A DNA stretch of 64,000 bases from Bog-473 sp963787485. GTDB lineage: Bacteria > Actinomycetota > Acidimicrobiia > Acidimicrobiales > RAAP-2. Below, in pieces: positions 37,163-46,827 of this stretch. The DNA lies in assembly GCA_963787485.1 (NCBI GenBank), contig CAWBDF010000001.1, positions 184,830 through 248,829 on the forward strand, in the 5' to 3' direction. The notes below the pieces were generated by a model. It was not told the DNA's origin and did not search any database. It was given only the letters and a program-made list of their open reading frames with translations. A program made the position numbers and the translations under genes. Numbering within the stretch: the stretch's first letter is position 1; each line of letters opens with the position of its first letter.

Positions 37163-38578
37163 TCAGCCAACCCGTTCACGACGCGCACCGTCGAACTTCG
37201 GCGCGTCCACGCCGAGTTCCGTCGTGAACGTCCAACAGGGCGTCAAATCGGACAATCGACCGGCCGGACGGATCACCTCCACCGGATGAGCCGCGCCGGG
37301 GAGAACCACCCGGAACGCGTCGACCTCAGCACGACGCGGCGCCTCAGGAGCAGAGACTCCGGCACTAAGCAGCCAGCGCGCCGTCTGCGCCAACGAGAGT
37401 TGGGCCGAGACGGGAACCCCGCCCGACTGCACCGATGCCAACGCGAGCATGGCGGCGGCCGCGGCCAGATAGCCCGTGGCGTGGTCGAGCACCTGCGCCG
37501 GAAGGGTGCCAGGAAGCCCGTTGACCCCTTCGGCGAGGGCGATCCCGGTCGGGCCCTGGACCACCGAGTCGAAGCCACGTCGGCCAGCCCACGGACCCGA
37601 AGATCCCCAGGCGGACAACGTGACCACGCAGAGGTGCGGGTGACGATCCCAGAGCGCGCCAGGGTCCAGGCCAAATCGCGACAGTGCGCCGGGCCGGTAA
37701 CCGGTCACGAGCAGATCGGCCTGGGAGAGGAGCTCCTCCATCTCGGCCCAGTCCGCCGGCTGGGCCAAGTCGAGGCGCGTGCTGCGCTTGCCGGGCAACA
37801 TGTCGAGCGCGGGTCCGGGCATTTCGGGCAAGTGGGGGCTATCGATCCGCAACACCTCTGCACCCCAGGCGGCAAGGGTCTTCGTGGCGAGGGGACCCGC
37901 GAGCACCCGGGTCAGATCTAGAACCCTCAGGCCGGTCGCTCCGCGAGCAGGGACCGCGAGCCGGCCGGGTCCGACGCCCGAGCCGAACCCCAGCAGGGGC
38001 AACCCGGCGATCGCTCGACCCTGTGGATGCTCGTGCCACTGGGCCTCGCTCCGCACCATGTAGCCGAGTCCACCCGCCGCGGCCAGTGCATCCTCGAGGT
38101 TCTCACCCTTCCAGCTCGAGACGGATTCCTTGATGCTCCGATGCCGATCCTCGCAACCGAGAACACCCAGGGCCCGGTCCCAATGCCATGGGTACTCACC
38201 GTGGAGGCGGAACCAGCTCCCGTCGGCCGTCCGCCAGAACCGGGCCATGGGTGAGATCCGCTCGGACTCCTGGACCCGCTCGGTCCGGGCATAGTGTTCG
38301 CTCCGCGCCGCCACCCCGACATGGTGGCGATCGATGGTGACCGTGCTCGGCTGTGATGACCGCCGAGTGCCGTCGAGCACCGCGGCGGCAAGCGTCGACA
38401 CCGCGACGGCGGCGGTCATTGCCGACATGGCGGCGTGCGCCGAGGGCAACAGGCCTTCCCCGTCCCCGATCAGCTCGACACGATCGACCAACTCGGGATC
38501 GCCACCGAGCGCGGCCCAGGCCCGGTGGAGCAAGAGCCCCGTGGCGTCGCCGTCCATCGTCGGCGAGCCTATCGGCAC
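37163..38578 (-). CDS. CaiB/BaiF family III CoA transferase with unusual domain order
   Basis: A 471-residue protein. The usual N-terminal motif of the family (LRVLDLTRVLAGPLATKTLA, AWGAEVLRIDSP) is not at the N-terminus but at about residue 220. It is preceded by a segment (ARFWRTADGSWFRLHGEYPW ... EAQWHEHPQGRAIAGLPL) that looks like the C-terminal part of CaiB proteins. The gene thus appears permuted, or is a remnant of a tandem fusion such as those in mycobacteria. Adjacent TetR and P450 genes suggest catabolism of an acyl-CoA, substrate unknown. Confidence 0.8.
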   Translation of the reverse strand: MPIGSPTMDGDATGLLLHRAWAALGGDPELVDRVELIGDGEGLLPSAHAAMSAMTAAVAVSTLAAAVLDGTRRSSQPSTVTIDRHHVGVAARSEHYARTERVQESERISPMARFWRTADGSWFRLHGEYPWHWDRALGVLGCEDRHRSIKESVSSWKGENLEDALAAAGGLGYMVRSEAQWHEHPQGRAIAGLPLLGFGSGVGPGRLAVPARGATGLRVLDLTRVLAGPLATKTLAAWGAEVLRIDSPHLPEMPGPALDMLPGKRSTRLDLAQPADWAEMEELLSQADLLVTGYRPGALSRFGLDPGALWDRHPHLCVVTLSAWGSSGPWAGRRGFDSVVQGPTGIALAEGVNGLPGTLPAQVLDHATGYLAAAAAMLALASVQSGGVPVSAQLSLAQTARWLLSAGVSAPEAPRRAEVDAFRVVLPGAAHPVEVIRPAGRLSDLTPCWTFTTELGVDAPKFDGARRERVG

Positions 38579-38623
38579 GTCATAAACACCGGGGGACTCC
38601 GTCGTCCACGAGACGTGGCGGCG

Positions 38624-39259
38624 TCACGATGACCAGGCGCGACAGAGCAGCTCCATGACGTCGAAGCCACGATCGACTTCCTCGCGCAGGTTCAACGAAC
38701 AGCCGGTGGCGACCCACTCCTCTACGACGGCGCCGAACACGCCGAGACCGACCCTGGCGGCATAGGAGCTCCGCTCGTCGGCTCCGGCAAGCCCCCGACG
38801 TTGGGCCAACGCTTCGGCGATGGCGACGATCCAGGCATTGCCGATGTCGTAGCTCACGCCACGCAGCACGTAGGACTGGGCGATGGCCCGCTGATTGAGC
38901 GCGGTCCTTCTCGGGTCGATCGCCTGGGTCCACGCCTCCTGGAGGGCATGGCGGACCGCCGCGAGGTCGTTCTCCTCGGCCGGCCGGGCGAGAACCGCCT
39001 CCAGGAGCGCCGGAAGTTGCCGATTGTGATCGCCCAATATGACGTCGGCCTTCGTGCGGAAGTAGCGGCAGAAGGTGGTGGTCGAGACTTCGGCGCGAGC
39101 CGCGATCTGCTCGACGGTGGTCGCCTCGAATCCCTGTTGGGCGAAGAGCTCGAGCGCGACGTCCTCCATGGCCCGACGGGCCTTCACCTTCTTCCGCGCT
39201 CGGAGGGGCTCGTCGCGGTCGAGCGTCGGACGGACGAACGCCACTTGTGTCAGTGCCAT
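38624..39259 (-). CDS. TetR-family transcriptional regulator
   Basis: A 211-residue regulator. N-terminal HTH: AMEDVALELFAQQGFEATTV ... EQIAARAEVSTTTFCRYFRTK at about residues 30-75. The helical ligand domain follows. Divergent from the P450 gene (130 nt gap) and codirectional with the CoA transferase, so it may control either. Ligand not predictable. Confidence 0.88.
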   Translation of the reverse strand: MALTQVAFVRPTLDRDEPLRARKKVKARRAMEDVALELFAQQGFEATTVEQIAARAEVSTTTFCRYFRTKADVILGDHNRQLPALLEAVLARPAEENDLAAVRHALQEAWTQAIDPRRTALNQRAIAQSYVLRGVSYDIGNAWIVAIAEALAQRRGLAGADERSSYAARVGLGVFGAVVEEWVATGCSLNLREEVDRGFDVMELLCRAWSS

Positions 39260-39389
39260 CGCCCCGGTAGCGTACTCAATGACAAAAGACAGTGGGTGCC
39301 CACTTGGGACCTGTTGACCATAAGGGACCAGCGCGTCGCTGCACGGGAGCGGTTCTGCCGGTCATGGACCTCTTTTGGGGGATGACACA

Positions 39390-40604
39390 GTGACGACGAC
39401 GACCGCCTCAGATGTCTTCTTCGACATGTACGACCGGGACATCTACGCCGATCCGTACCCGGTCTTCCGACGGCTGCGGGACGAGGCGCCGTTGTACTAC
39501 AACGACAAGCTCGATTTTTACGCCGTCAGCCGGTTTGAGGACGCCGAGCGAGTCATGCTCGACCGGGAGACGTTCATCTCGTCCAAGGGCATGGTTTACA
39601 ACGTCATGCCCTACGTAATCAGCGGGCAGGTCCAGATCCCCAAGGGGCTGTTCATCTGCGAAGACGCACCTCTGCACACCATGCACCGCGCCTTGGTCTC
39701 GCGGGTGTTCACCCCGAAGCGCGTCAGCATGATCGAGCCGGAGATCAGGGCGTACTGCGGCCGAGTGCTCGACGCCCTCGTCGGTTCGAGCAGCTTCGAC
39801 TGGGCGCAGGATGTGGCGGCACAGGTTCCCATGCGGGTGATCGGGATGCTGGTCGGAATTCCAGAGAGTGACCAGGAGACCATTCGGGATCATTTCCACG
39901 AGCAGCTCAACGACGAGACCTACAACCAGACCTCAGCCCCCTTCGAGGGGGCGTTGGGCGTGTCGGAGGGTCTATTCGGCTCGTATCTCGACTACCGGTC
40001 CAACCATCCCTCCGACGACCTGATGACCCAGATGCTGACCACAGAGTTCGAGGACGAGAGCGGCGCGACTCGGAGGCTGACACGCAGTGAGATCCTCACC
40101 TATCTGAACCTGATCGCTAGCGCGGGAACGGACACCACGAGCCGACTGATCGGATGGACGGGCAAGCTGCTCGGCGAACACCCGGATCAGCGGCACCAGC
40201 TCGTGGCCGATCCATCGCTGATCCCCAACGCAATCGAGGAGATCCTCCGGATGGAGCCGCCCCCGTACCACTTCGGGCGCTACGTCACCAAGGACGTCGA
40301 GTTCCACGGCCAGACGGTCCCTGCCGGCAGCATCATGGTCGTCCTGCCTGCTTCGGCCAACCACGACGAGCGGCGCTTCGAGGACCCCGAGACGTTCGAC
40401 ATCCACCGCAAGATCGCCAAGATCCTGAGCTTCGGGTTTGGGGCGCACCTATGCCTGGGAGCCAACCTGGCGCGTCTCGAGGGGCGCATCGTGCTCGAGG
40501 AGGCTCTCAGGCGGTTCCCCGACTGGACATGCGACCTCGATCATGCCGAGCTCACCCTTGGGATCGACACCCGCGGCTGGGACGCTCTGCCGGTCCGGGT
40601 CTGA
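39390..40604 (+). CDS. cytochrome P450
   Basis: A 404-residue soluble bacterial P450. The heme Cys is in FGFGAHLCLGANLARLE (near residue 354), the I-helix oxygen motif is SAGTDTTSR, and the ExxR motif is EEILR. No membrane anchor. The GTG at 39390 follows a strong GGGGG purine site; a TTG five codons earlier is a weaker choice. Adjacent amidohydrolase, hydrolase and CoA transferase genes suggest oxidation of an aromatic, terpenoid or steroid compound. Redox partner genes are not seen here. Confidence 0.93.
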   Translation: MTTTTASDVFFDMYDRDIYADPYPVFRRLRDEAPLYYNDKLDFYAVSRFEDAERVMLDRETFISSKGMVYNVMPYVISGQVQIPKGLFICEDAPLHTMHRALVSRVFTPKRVSMIEPEIRAYCGRVLDALVGSSSFDWAQDVAAQVPMRVIGMLVGIPESDQETIRDHFHEQLNDETYNQTSAPFEGALGVSEGLFGSYLDYRSNHPSDDLMTQMLTTEFEDESGATRRLTRSEILTYLNLIASAGTDTTSRLIGWTGKLLGEHPDQRHQLVADPSLIPNAIEEILRMEPPPYHFGRYVTKDVEFHGQTVPAGSIMVVLPASANHDERRFEDPETFDIHRKIAKILSFGFGAHLCLGANLARLEGRIVLEEALRRFPDWTCDLDHAELTLGIDTRGWDALPVRV

Positions 40605-40778
40605 ACTTCGCCAAACATGCCATGGTCGTCGGGAACGCCGTCGATCTCAAGTGCCACCTCGGCCCCGACACCATCGGCGGCCATCTCGCGCTCGCCGAAC
40701 AGGACCACGGCAGCGTCGGGGGCGAACCGTCCACCGGGCGTCACCGTCTCCGAATGACGGGGTCACATCAATAGGATC

Positions 40779-42296
40779 TCAGCCCCCTCGTCCGCGCACA
40801 GCTGGTCCAGGTTCGTGCTCTTTCTGGGCTTGTGAACCGCCTGGACCCTTTGTGGGGCGCCCCAGCACCTGGGCCGCTTCGTGCTCGACGGCCGTACCGC
40901 GGAAGAATTCGGGGTTGAGCGACGCGTAGAGCTCGACCGAGTTGGTGAAGAGGAAATCGCGCAGCTCCTCGTGACCCAGGATCCCGTGCTCGACAAGCTC
41001 GTAGGCTTCGGCGAGGGGTGAGTCGAACACTGGGACGTCCCAGTGCCCGATGTCGGAACCCATGATCGCAGGGACCCGCGCGCCGAGCGGGGTCAGGCGG
41101 GAGTCAAAGGCGAGCCCGACGAGGGGGTCGTCGGCCTCGCATCCCCATGTGAAGGTCCTACACCACTGATCGCGGATGTCGGCGATCGACGTGATCCCCG
41201 CCACCGCAAAATCGTCATAACGCTCCGACGAGTTGCTCACCATGGCGGCGAGCGCACGTGCCGGGTACTTCGTGAGTCGTGGGTCACGCTCGGCGTAGAG
41301 CGCGGCCAACAGGGTCTCGTCGAGATTGGCCGGGTCAAGGAGGTCCAGCCCAAGGGCACCTCGCTTCTGCCAGAACCCGACCAGACGCACATAGGTCTCG
41401 ACGCCCGAGGCCACGCCGCCTTCGAGGACCGCGACGCGAAGGTCGGGGAACCGGCGGGTGACTCCTCCGAGAAACAGCGACTTGGCAAAGGCAACACCAG
41501 CCGCCGCGAAGTGTCCGACGCCATTGAACGTGAAGTTGGTCGCCGACTGGCGGTCGTCGAATCCCATGCCCGGGGAGTGCACGGCCAGGGGCATTCCGAG
41601 CTCGATCGCTTTGGCCCACACCGGGTCGTAGTCGTAAGCGCTGTCGAGCCCGAAGGTGTCGAGCCATCCGCGGTAGCCGAATCCCGAAGGCCGGATTCTT
41701 TCGAGCTCGTCGGCGACGAACTCGTCGCCGCGGGGCCGGCGCACCCAGCTCGGGACCAGCGCCACCTTGGCGCCGAGACCCTTTGCATGTTCGAGCCCTG
41801 CCACCCCCTCTTCTGGGGAGTGCATCGGCACTGCTGCCGCCACCGTGAACCGGTCGGAAAACGGACGGTACTCCTCCGCCAGATACTCGTTGAACAGTCG
41901 ACAAACCGTCACTCGGTGGTCGGGGTCATCGATCTGCAGAAGTGGAAGGCCGAACGTCGGGTAGAGAACGGCGAAGTCAATACCGGCTTCGCCCAGACGC
42001 TCGTAGTACCGAGACGGGGTGGTGACGGTGGCGAAGTACTCCGCGTCCGTTGGGATGGTCCAGGTGGCGGGCACGAGCCCCGCGGCCCGACGCGAGGCGA
42101 TCGTCATGGCTCGTTCCTGCTCAGCCGAACGGCGCTCCATGTTGAAGATCACCGCGCGGTCGACGATGTCAGCACGGCCGTGGTCGCGGATGAAGTCGGC
42201 GAACACCGGGATCATCTCGACGATGTGCCCGTCCCCGTCGATGACCGGGTGTCCAAGTGTGGCTCGAATGGCAGACGACCGAGTGTGCTCCTGCAT
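40779..42296 (-). CDS. amidohydrolase 2 family metal-dependent hydrolase/decarboxylase
   Basis: About 505 residues. The N-terminal DGDGHIVE (DxH) metal motif, the central PLAVHSPGMGF and SNSSERYDDF, and the late GSDIGHWDVP (catalytic Asp) fit the amidohydrolase 2 family, which includes decarboxylases of aromatic acids. ATG at 42296 starts the conserved region (MQEHTRSSAIRATLG). Convergent with the P450 gene with 174 nt between. The C-terminal 25 residues are low-complexity and may be beyond the real stop if a small sequencing error is present. Confidence 0.82.
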   Translation of the reverse strand: MQEHTRSSAIRATLGHPVIDGDGHIVEMIPVFADFIRDHGRADIVDRAVIFNMERRSAEQERAMTIASRRAAGLVPATWTIPTDAEYFATVTTPSRYYERLGEAGIDFAVLYPTFGLPLLQIDDPDHRVTVCRLFNEYLAEEYRPFSDRFTVAAAVPMHSPEEGVAGLEHAKGLGAKVALVPSWVRRPRGDEFVADELERIRPSGFGYRGWLDTFGLDSAYDYDPVWAKAIELGMPLAVHSPGMGFDDRQSATNFTFNGVGHFAAAGVAFAKSLFLGGVTRRFPDLRVAVLEGGVASGVETYVRLVGFWQKRGALGLDLLDPANLDETLLAALYAERDPRLTKYPARALAAMVSNSSERYDDFAVAGITSIADIRDQWCRTFTWGCEADDPLVGLAFDSRLTPLGARVPAIMGSDIGHWDVPVFDSPLAEAYELVEHGILGHEELRDFLFTNSVELYASLNPEFFRGTAVEHEAAQVLGRPTKGPGGSQAQKEHEPGPAVRGRGG

Positions 42297-42668
42297 GTTT
42301 GCTCCTAGATCATTGCGTGGGTAACAACTATCCCAGCTCGAACCGGGCCTGGTCGATGTGAGCTGCGCACTCCATGACGAAATCAACTCGAGAAGTGCAT
42401 AGGCCAGCTGGGACGGCTCTTGAAGAACGGAACCCGCCTCGTTCGGATGACATAGATCAAGTCGAAGATGGAGCTCACCGGACCGAACACGGACATGAAG
42501 CGACGGATGAACTTCATGTCACGCCGACGGGCGAACCAATGCCTCAGGGGTCGACCCGGTCTGTCGGGATCACGAGCTGATCGGTGTGACGAAATGGCAG
42601 ATCACAACGAGTCAGGATTGTGTGGTACCGGCATTGCGGGGTTGCTGTTCAGCGCGTACATTGCGCGA
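42297..42668. other. intergenic region, 372 bases
   Basis: Lies between the amidohydrolase and the dienelactone hydrolase, so it should hold two divergent promoters. I see no convincing coding frame, hairpin or box. Base composition is lower in GC than in the flanking genes, as for a non-coding region. Confidence 0.5.
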
Positions 42669-43430
42669 ATGCGAATCGCCAGTGTGGAGTACCTGTTCGA
42701 CGACCACCGCATGGTCGGCCACCTTGCTGTGGACGAGTCCCGTCCCGGGGCCCGACCGTGTGTGCTGGTGTGCCATCCGGGCTCTGGGCTCGACGAGCAC
42801 TCGAAGGAGCGAGCCGAGCGCCTCGCCTCGCTTGGCTACCTGGCGTTCGCGCTCGACTACCTCGGCGACGGCCAGGACTACGGGAGCCTCGCGGCACCAG
42901 ATGCCGAACCCAGCTCAGGTGTGCGTGAGATGGTGCAAGACGCCCTCAATTCGTTCCGCGCTGACCGGACGCGCATGCGGGCGGTCGCCAAGGCCGGTCT
43001 CGACGTGCTGGTCTCCCAGCCGAGCGCGGACGCGTCACGCGTTGCTGCGATCGGCTACTGCTTCGGCGGCCACATGGTCTTGGAGATGGCGCGGGGGGGT
43101 TTCGACGTGAAAGCCGTTGTCGCCTACCACCCCTCGTTCCCGAAGCCGGTGCCTGAGGAGACGAGGACCATCACTGCAAAGGTGTTGATTTGCACCGGAA
43201 CCGACGACCCGTACGGACCCCCGGACGAGCGACACGCGTTCGAGGCCGACCTCATCGCGGCAGGCGTCACCGGTTGGTGCGTCGAGCTATACGGAGGCGT
43301 TGGCCACCACTTCGCGGACGTCAGAACCGCCGTCGGTCGGTACCCGGGTGTCGGCTACGACGAATCCGCCGATCGCCACTCATGGCAATCGACACTCAAC
43401 CTGCTCGAGGAGGCGCTCGGTCTCGTGTGA
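42669..43430 (+). CDS. dienelactone hydrolase family protein
   Basis: About 253 residues, alpha/beta hydrolase fold. The nucleophile is Cys near residue 130 (GYCFGGHM), with Asp in CTGTDDPYGPP and His in YGGVGHHFAD completing the triad; Cys rather than Ser is diagnostic of this family. Members open lactones from aromatic ring cleavage. ATG 42669 begins the conserved fold; longer in-frame extensions are not supported. Fits a catabolic set with the P450 and amidohydrolase. Confidence 0.88.
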   Translation: MRIASVEYLFDDHRMVGHLAVDESRPGARPCVLVCHPGSGLDEHSKERAERLASLGYLAFALDYLGDGQDYGSLAAPDAEPSSGVREMVQDALNSFRADRTRMRAVAKAGLDVLVSQPSADASRVAAIGYCFGGHMVLEMARGGFDVKAVVAYHPSFPKPVPEETRTITAKVLICTGTDDPYGPPDERHAFEADLIAAGVTGWCVELYGGVGHHFADVRTAVGRYPGVGYDESADRHSWQSTLNLLEEALGLV

Positions 43431-43538
43431 CCAGCGCGTCGCAAGGCCCCCACAACGCCCATCGTGGGCGGTATCGGTCATGATCTTCGGGGACGATTTC
43501 CGGCTCCGCAAGGACTCGCTGGTCGGTGCCTATCCGCG

Positions 43539-43748
43539 ATGACGAACCCTGCTCGGCGTAGCGTTGAGGACATGGATGTTTCCGGCCTGAACGACAGAGC
43601 GCTAGTGGAGCGGTACGACGCCTTACGTGCAGACCTCGACCGTACCCACGACACGGATAAGCGCCTGGCGCTGCACCGGGAACTTCACAACCTCGCAGCC
43701 GAACGCCAACGTCGGCATCCCCTGGCGATCACTCCACGTCGTTCCTGA
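43539..43748 (+). CDS. small charged helical protein, unknown
   Basis: A 69-residue frame rich in Arg, Asp, Leu and His, mostly helical (LVERYDALRADLDRTHDTDK). It could start at ATG 43539 or 43572. No known family is recognised. It is followed 8 nt after its stop by a strong hairpin, which supports it being a real transcription unit. Function unknown. Confidence 0.4.
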   Translation: MTNPARRSVEDMDVSGLNDRALVERYDALRADLDRTHDTDKRLALHRELHNLAAERQRRHPLAITPRRS

Positions 43749-44144
43749 CAGGCCCGGGCTACGGCTCTGTGAGCCGTAGCCGGCTCAGGCTCGATCCGTA
43801 TTTAGCTGACCCACAGGCAGCCCCGACCGCCGGGATCGGTCGCCACCCTGCGGTACGAGTGGGGCACGGAGACGGAGTTGGACCACGCCTCTTTCCATTC
43901 ATCAGAAATGACGAGAGGGCGAAGCCGGGACATCACGAACGGGCCTCCGGAGGCCGGTTTTTCGGTGGCGAGCTACTTGCTGGAACGCTCCTCAGACTTT
44001 GGAGTCAACACGGAGCCGATTTTCTCTGCAGCGTCCGGATCGGACTACTCGACGACGTGCGCGTAGACACCAAAGGGCCGTCACCGCCGTTCAAACTCCA
44101 TCAAAGAGACCGGCTGGCGCTAGTCCTCGTAGGCCAACAGGCGA
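43749..44144. other. intergenic region, about 400 bases
   Basis: Between the small helical protein and the amine cluster. Besides the hairpin at 43757 it has a second candidate terminator: GGCCTCCGGAGGCC (43942-43955) followed by GG and five T (43958-43962). Open frames here lack codon bias and family similarity. The region probably separates the catabolic set from the nitrogen cluster. Confidence 0.45.
43757..43781 (+). terminator. hairpin after the small gene
   Basis: GGCTACGGCTC (43757-43767), TGT loop, GAGCCGTAGCC (43771-43781): an 11-bp perfect stem directly after the stop at 43748. No T-tract, as is common in high-GC genomes. Confidence 0.55.
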
Positions 44145-44606
44145 TCAGATGACGTCCTTGAACACCGCGGTGCTGTTGGCAGTCTCCTGGGCCACCGGGA
44201 AATTGAACCCGCACTTCGGGCAAGGCTCGGCGAGCGTCTTTTGTTCGGCCGCCAGGTCATAGGCCTTGTCCTGGAGGGTCCCGCACGTCGGGCAGATGCG
44301 GAGGAGCCGGGTCGCCGTCAGCTCGAAGTTCGTAATGATGTCCTCCATGATGGCGCCGTTGGCCGCCCACTCCTTGGCGTGCTTGTGGTAGGTGTCCATG
44401 TGCCAGTCGTCGACCGCTTCCTTGCTGGTCCACAGCGAGACCTCGTTGTACCAGCCCGCCTCGTCGGGGTGCTCCCACCAGGTCAGGTGGATGAAGCCAG
44501 GCTTGGTCATGAGGTGATGACGCACGTCGCTGAACACCGTGCGGAACTTGTCGTACGCGTCGGGACTGCTGAACCGCACCCGCTGCATACTCATGTAGAT
44601 ACCCAC
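44145..44606 (-). CDS. ABM-domain protein fused to a zinc ribbon
   Basis: A 153-residue protein. Residues 1-95 form an antibiotic-biosynthesis-monooxygenase-type ferredoxin-like fold (RVRFSSPDAYDKFRTV ... FIHLTWWEHPDEAGWYNEVS). The C-terminus carries two CxxC pairs (CPTCG and CPKCG) 27 residues apart, making a zinc ribbon or rubredoxin-like knuckle. ABM proteins are cofactor-free oxygenases or heme-degrading enzymes; the fusion is unusual. It is the last gene of the left arm of the amine cluster. Confidence 0.7.
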   Translation of the reverse strand: MGIYMSMQRVRFSSPDAYDKFRTVFSDVRHHLMTKPGFIHLTWWEHPDEAGWYNEVSLWTSKEAVDDWHMDTYHKHAKEWAANGAIMEDIITNFELTATRLLRICPTCGTLQDKAYDLAAEQKTLAEPCPKCGFNFPVAQETANSTAVFKDVI

Positions 44607-44646
44607 GATCTCTCCTTGCGTCTATATGGGATAGGTCTGGTTGCGC

Positions 44647-45171
44647 TCAGGGAGCGACACCTTCGACGGGCACCTTGCCGCCGAGCTTGCGGGCGATTTC
44701 CTTGGCCAGGTTTCCCTCGACCACACGGCGCCAGCGCGCGGGCTGCTCCTCGCGCACCACGAACACGTGGCGCACGCCTCGGGCCGCAGCCGCCTGGGCG
44801 ATCGTCTTGACCGGCTTGCGGGATGCCGCGACCTGGCCCCACGCCTCCACGCCCCCTCGTTCGAGCGCCGCCACCGCTTCCTGCACATACCCCTTCTGCT
44901 CTTCCATTTCCTTCCGCGTGGGCAGGAGTCCTGGGTTGGGCAGGCCGAGCGACGATCCGTAGATGCGGGCAATGGTGACGACGGCGACCGGCTCGCCGCC
45001 GGTGAGCCGCAGCGCCTGGCGGATGGCGGCGCCCGGGATCTTGTACCCGTTCGAGGCGATCAACACCGCCGCGCGCTGGGTTGGCTGTTTGTCGAACTTC
45101 CGTCGGCCGAACTTGTTGCGGATGGGATGGACCGGGCCCGCCGCCGCCTCGGCTGCTGGCGCCATCGTCAT
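44647..45171 (-). CDS. USP-like alpha/beta protein
   Basis: A 174-residue protein resembling the universal stress fold (AAVLIASNGYKIPGAAIRQA ... RHVFVVREEQPARWRRVVEG) but lacking the G-x2-G-x9-G-S/T ATP loop. ATG 45171 overlaps the permease stop by 4 nt, so it is translationally coupled. It may be a regulatory partner of the permease, as fused USP domains occur in APC transporters; that is inference. Confidence 0.65.
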   Translation of the reverse strand: MTMAPAAEAAAGPVHPIRNKFGRRKFDKQPTQRAAVLIASNGYKIPGAAIRQALRLTGGEPVAVVTIARIYGSSLGLPNPGLLPTRKEMEEQKGYVQEAVAALERGGVEAWGQVAASRKPVKTIAQAAAARGVRHVFVVREEQPARWRRVVEGNLAKEIARKLGGKVPVEGVAP

Positions 45172-46763
45172 AGCTCGGTCTCGGCCTGCATGGTGGACAG
45201 CGTCGGGACGGTCTCCGGCGTGACGACCGTGGGCCCTTGCATGCCGCCGAAGTCGACCGCACCGGGCGACCCGAGCACGAGCGGCATCTCACCCGAGTCG
45301 GAGATCCCCCGGCGCTTGTCGCTGATCTTGCGCCACCAGTAGAGCGGGACGTAGGCCGCCACAATGACCAGGCCCAAGATGTAGAGGAAGTGGCCCTGTC
45401 CGGGCCCGACCACGATGTCCGGCGAGTTCCAGCCGCCCACGAAGTAGTCGAAGGTCAGGAAGAGCGCCACCGCCAGCGCCAGCCAGCGGAACCACCCCGG
45501 CATGCGGAACGGGCTCACTCGCTCCGGCCGGAACTGGCGCAGTAGGAAGTAGCCGTAGAGCGAGCCCGCCACCGCGATGATGTAGCCGACGTTGGAGAAG
45601 ATGTAGATGCGCACCGGCGAGCCGAAGAGGCTCACGATGCAGGCACAGACCACGTTGAAGGCCATGGCCCGGTCCGGCACGTGGTGCTTGTTCTTATGCT
45701 CGAAGAACCGGGGCAGGAGGCGGTCCTCGGAGGCCTGGAATAGCGACCTGGCCACGCCCATGATGGCGTTGAGCACCGAGAGAAGCAGGGCGAAGATCAG
45801 CGGGATGCCTATGACGTACTTGACCCACGCGGCGTTGCCGAAGATGTGGTCGCAGAAGCTCGTGTACAAGGTGAGCGGGTCGGCCGTCTTCAGGGAGGCC
45901 CCGAGCACGCCCACGAAGACGATCGCCGTGCCGATGTAGACGAACACCCCGTAGAGACCCTCGGCGGTCAGGGCGATCTTGGCGTCACGGGCGGGGTCGC
46001 GACATTCGCCGATGTAGCACGCCGCCGCCTCCATGGCGATGGCGTTCCAGGAGATGACGAAGATCCAGGCCAAGAAGAAGATCGTCCCCGATGTGGCGGG
46101 ACTGGCGTAGTGGAAGCCCGAGATGTTCGACCAGTGGAAGCTGGACGGCTTGAAGATCGGGAGAATGATCAGCAGGGTCAGCGGCACCATGGACGTCACC
46201 CCGAGGATGGTGGCGAACCGCGCTCCGAGCTTGATCCCGAGGTAGCACGGAATGAACAGCCCGATCAGACCGACGAAGGTGATGACGAGCACGCCGATGG
46301 AGACCGGCGTGCCGAGCGTTCCGAGCGGCGAGAAGGTGCGGCCGAGCGGCACGTGGAAGAGGACGGCGATGTAGCCGGCGGCCAGCAGCATGTTGATGGG
46401 GGCGACGGGGAACCAGCCGAGCCAGTAACCCCAACCCGAGACGCCGCCGATGTGTTTCGCCGTCGTATGCCCGAGCGGCTCGAAGCTGTCGTAGGCGTAG
46501 GAGGGCATACCGCCCGTCCGATGCGGCAGGAGGGCGGCCAACTCGCCCATGCACAGGCACACGATCAGGCCGATGACGACCACGAGGGCGATGGCCGGAA
46601 TGGCGGCCGCCCCCATGGACGAGACGGCGAACGGGACGATGCCAGTCACCAGGATGGTGCCGGCCAGTCCGATCACGAACGCGCCCCACCAGTTCGTCCC
46701 CCGGCTCAGGGAGGTTGCGATCTCGGCGGGAGGTCCGCTCACCGCGGTGCCTTGTTCACTCAT
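45168..46763 (-). CDS. APC-superfamily amino acid/amine permease
   Basis: A 531-residue transporter with about 12 transmembrane helices. Typical APC segments are WWGAFVIGLAGTILVTGIVP (helix 1), GELAALLPHRTGGMPSYAYD (unwound helix) and WNAIAMEAAACYIGECRDPA. The hydrophilic ends are cytoplasmic. Located 64 nt after the first glutamine-synthetase homologue and in the same direction, it likely imports the amino acid or amine that the cluster handles, as PuuP does in the Puu pathway. Substrate unknown. Confidence 0.88.
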   Translation of the reverse strand: MSEQGTAVSGPPAEIATSLSRGTNWWGAFVIGLAGTILVTGIVPFAVSSMGAAAIPAIALVVVIGLIVCLCMGELAALLPHRTGGMPSYAYDSFEPLGHTTAKHIGGVSGWGYWLGWFPVAPINMLLAAGYIAVLFHVPLGRTFSPLGTLGTPVSIGVLVITFVGLIGLFIPCYLGIKLGARFATILGVTSMVPLTLLIILPIFKPSSFHWSNISGFHYASPATSGTIFFLAWIFVISWNAIAMEAAACYIGECRDPARDAKIALTAEGLYGVFVYIGTAIVFVGVLGASLKTADPLTLYTSFCDHIFGNAAWVKYVIGIPLIFALLLSVLNAIMGVARSLFQASEDRLLPRFFEHKNKHHVPDRAMAFNVVCACIVSLFGSPVRIYIFSNVGYIIAVAGSLYGYFLLRQFRPERVSPFRMPGWFRWLALAVALFLTFDYFVGGWNSPDIVVGPGQGHFLYILGLVIVAAYVPLYWWRKISDKRRGISDSGEMPLVLGSPGAVDFGGMQGPTVVTPETVPTLSTMQAETEL

Positions 46764-46827
46764 GTCCTCGTCTCCTCAAGGGGCTCGTGTGTGGTCGGTT
46801 GGTGTCGGTGGCTCATGGGATCGGGTC

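Noticed and set aside
40605..40778. Possible small gene between the P450 and the amidohydrolase
   Set aside because: Short frames on both strands with no codon bias or similarity; probably the shared 3' region of convergent genes.
43769..44152. Open frames of 60-130 codons in the gap before the ABM gene
   Set aside because: No family similarity, no ribosome site, and they cross a terminator-like hairpin.
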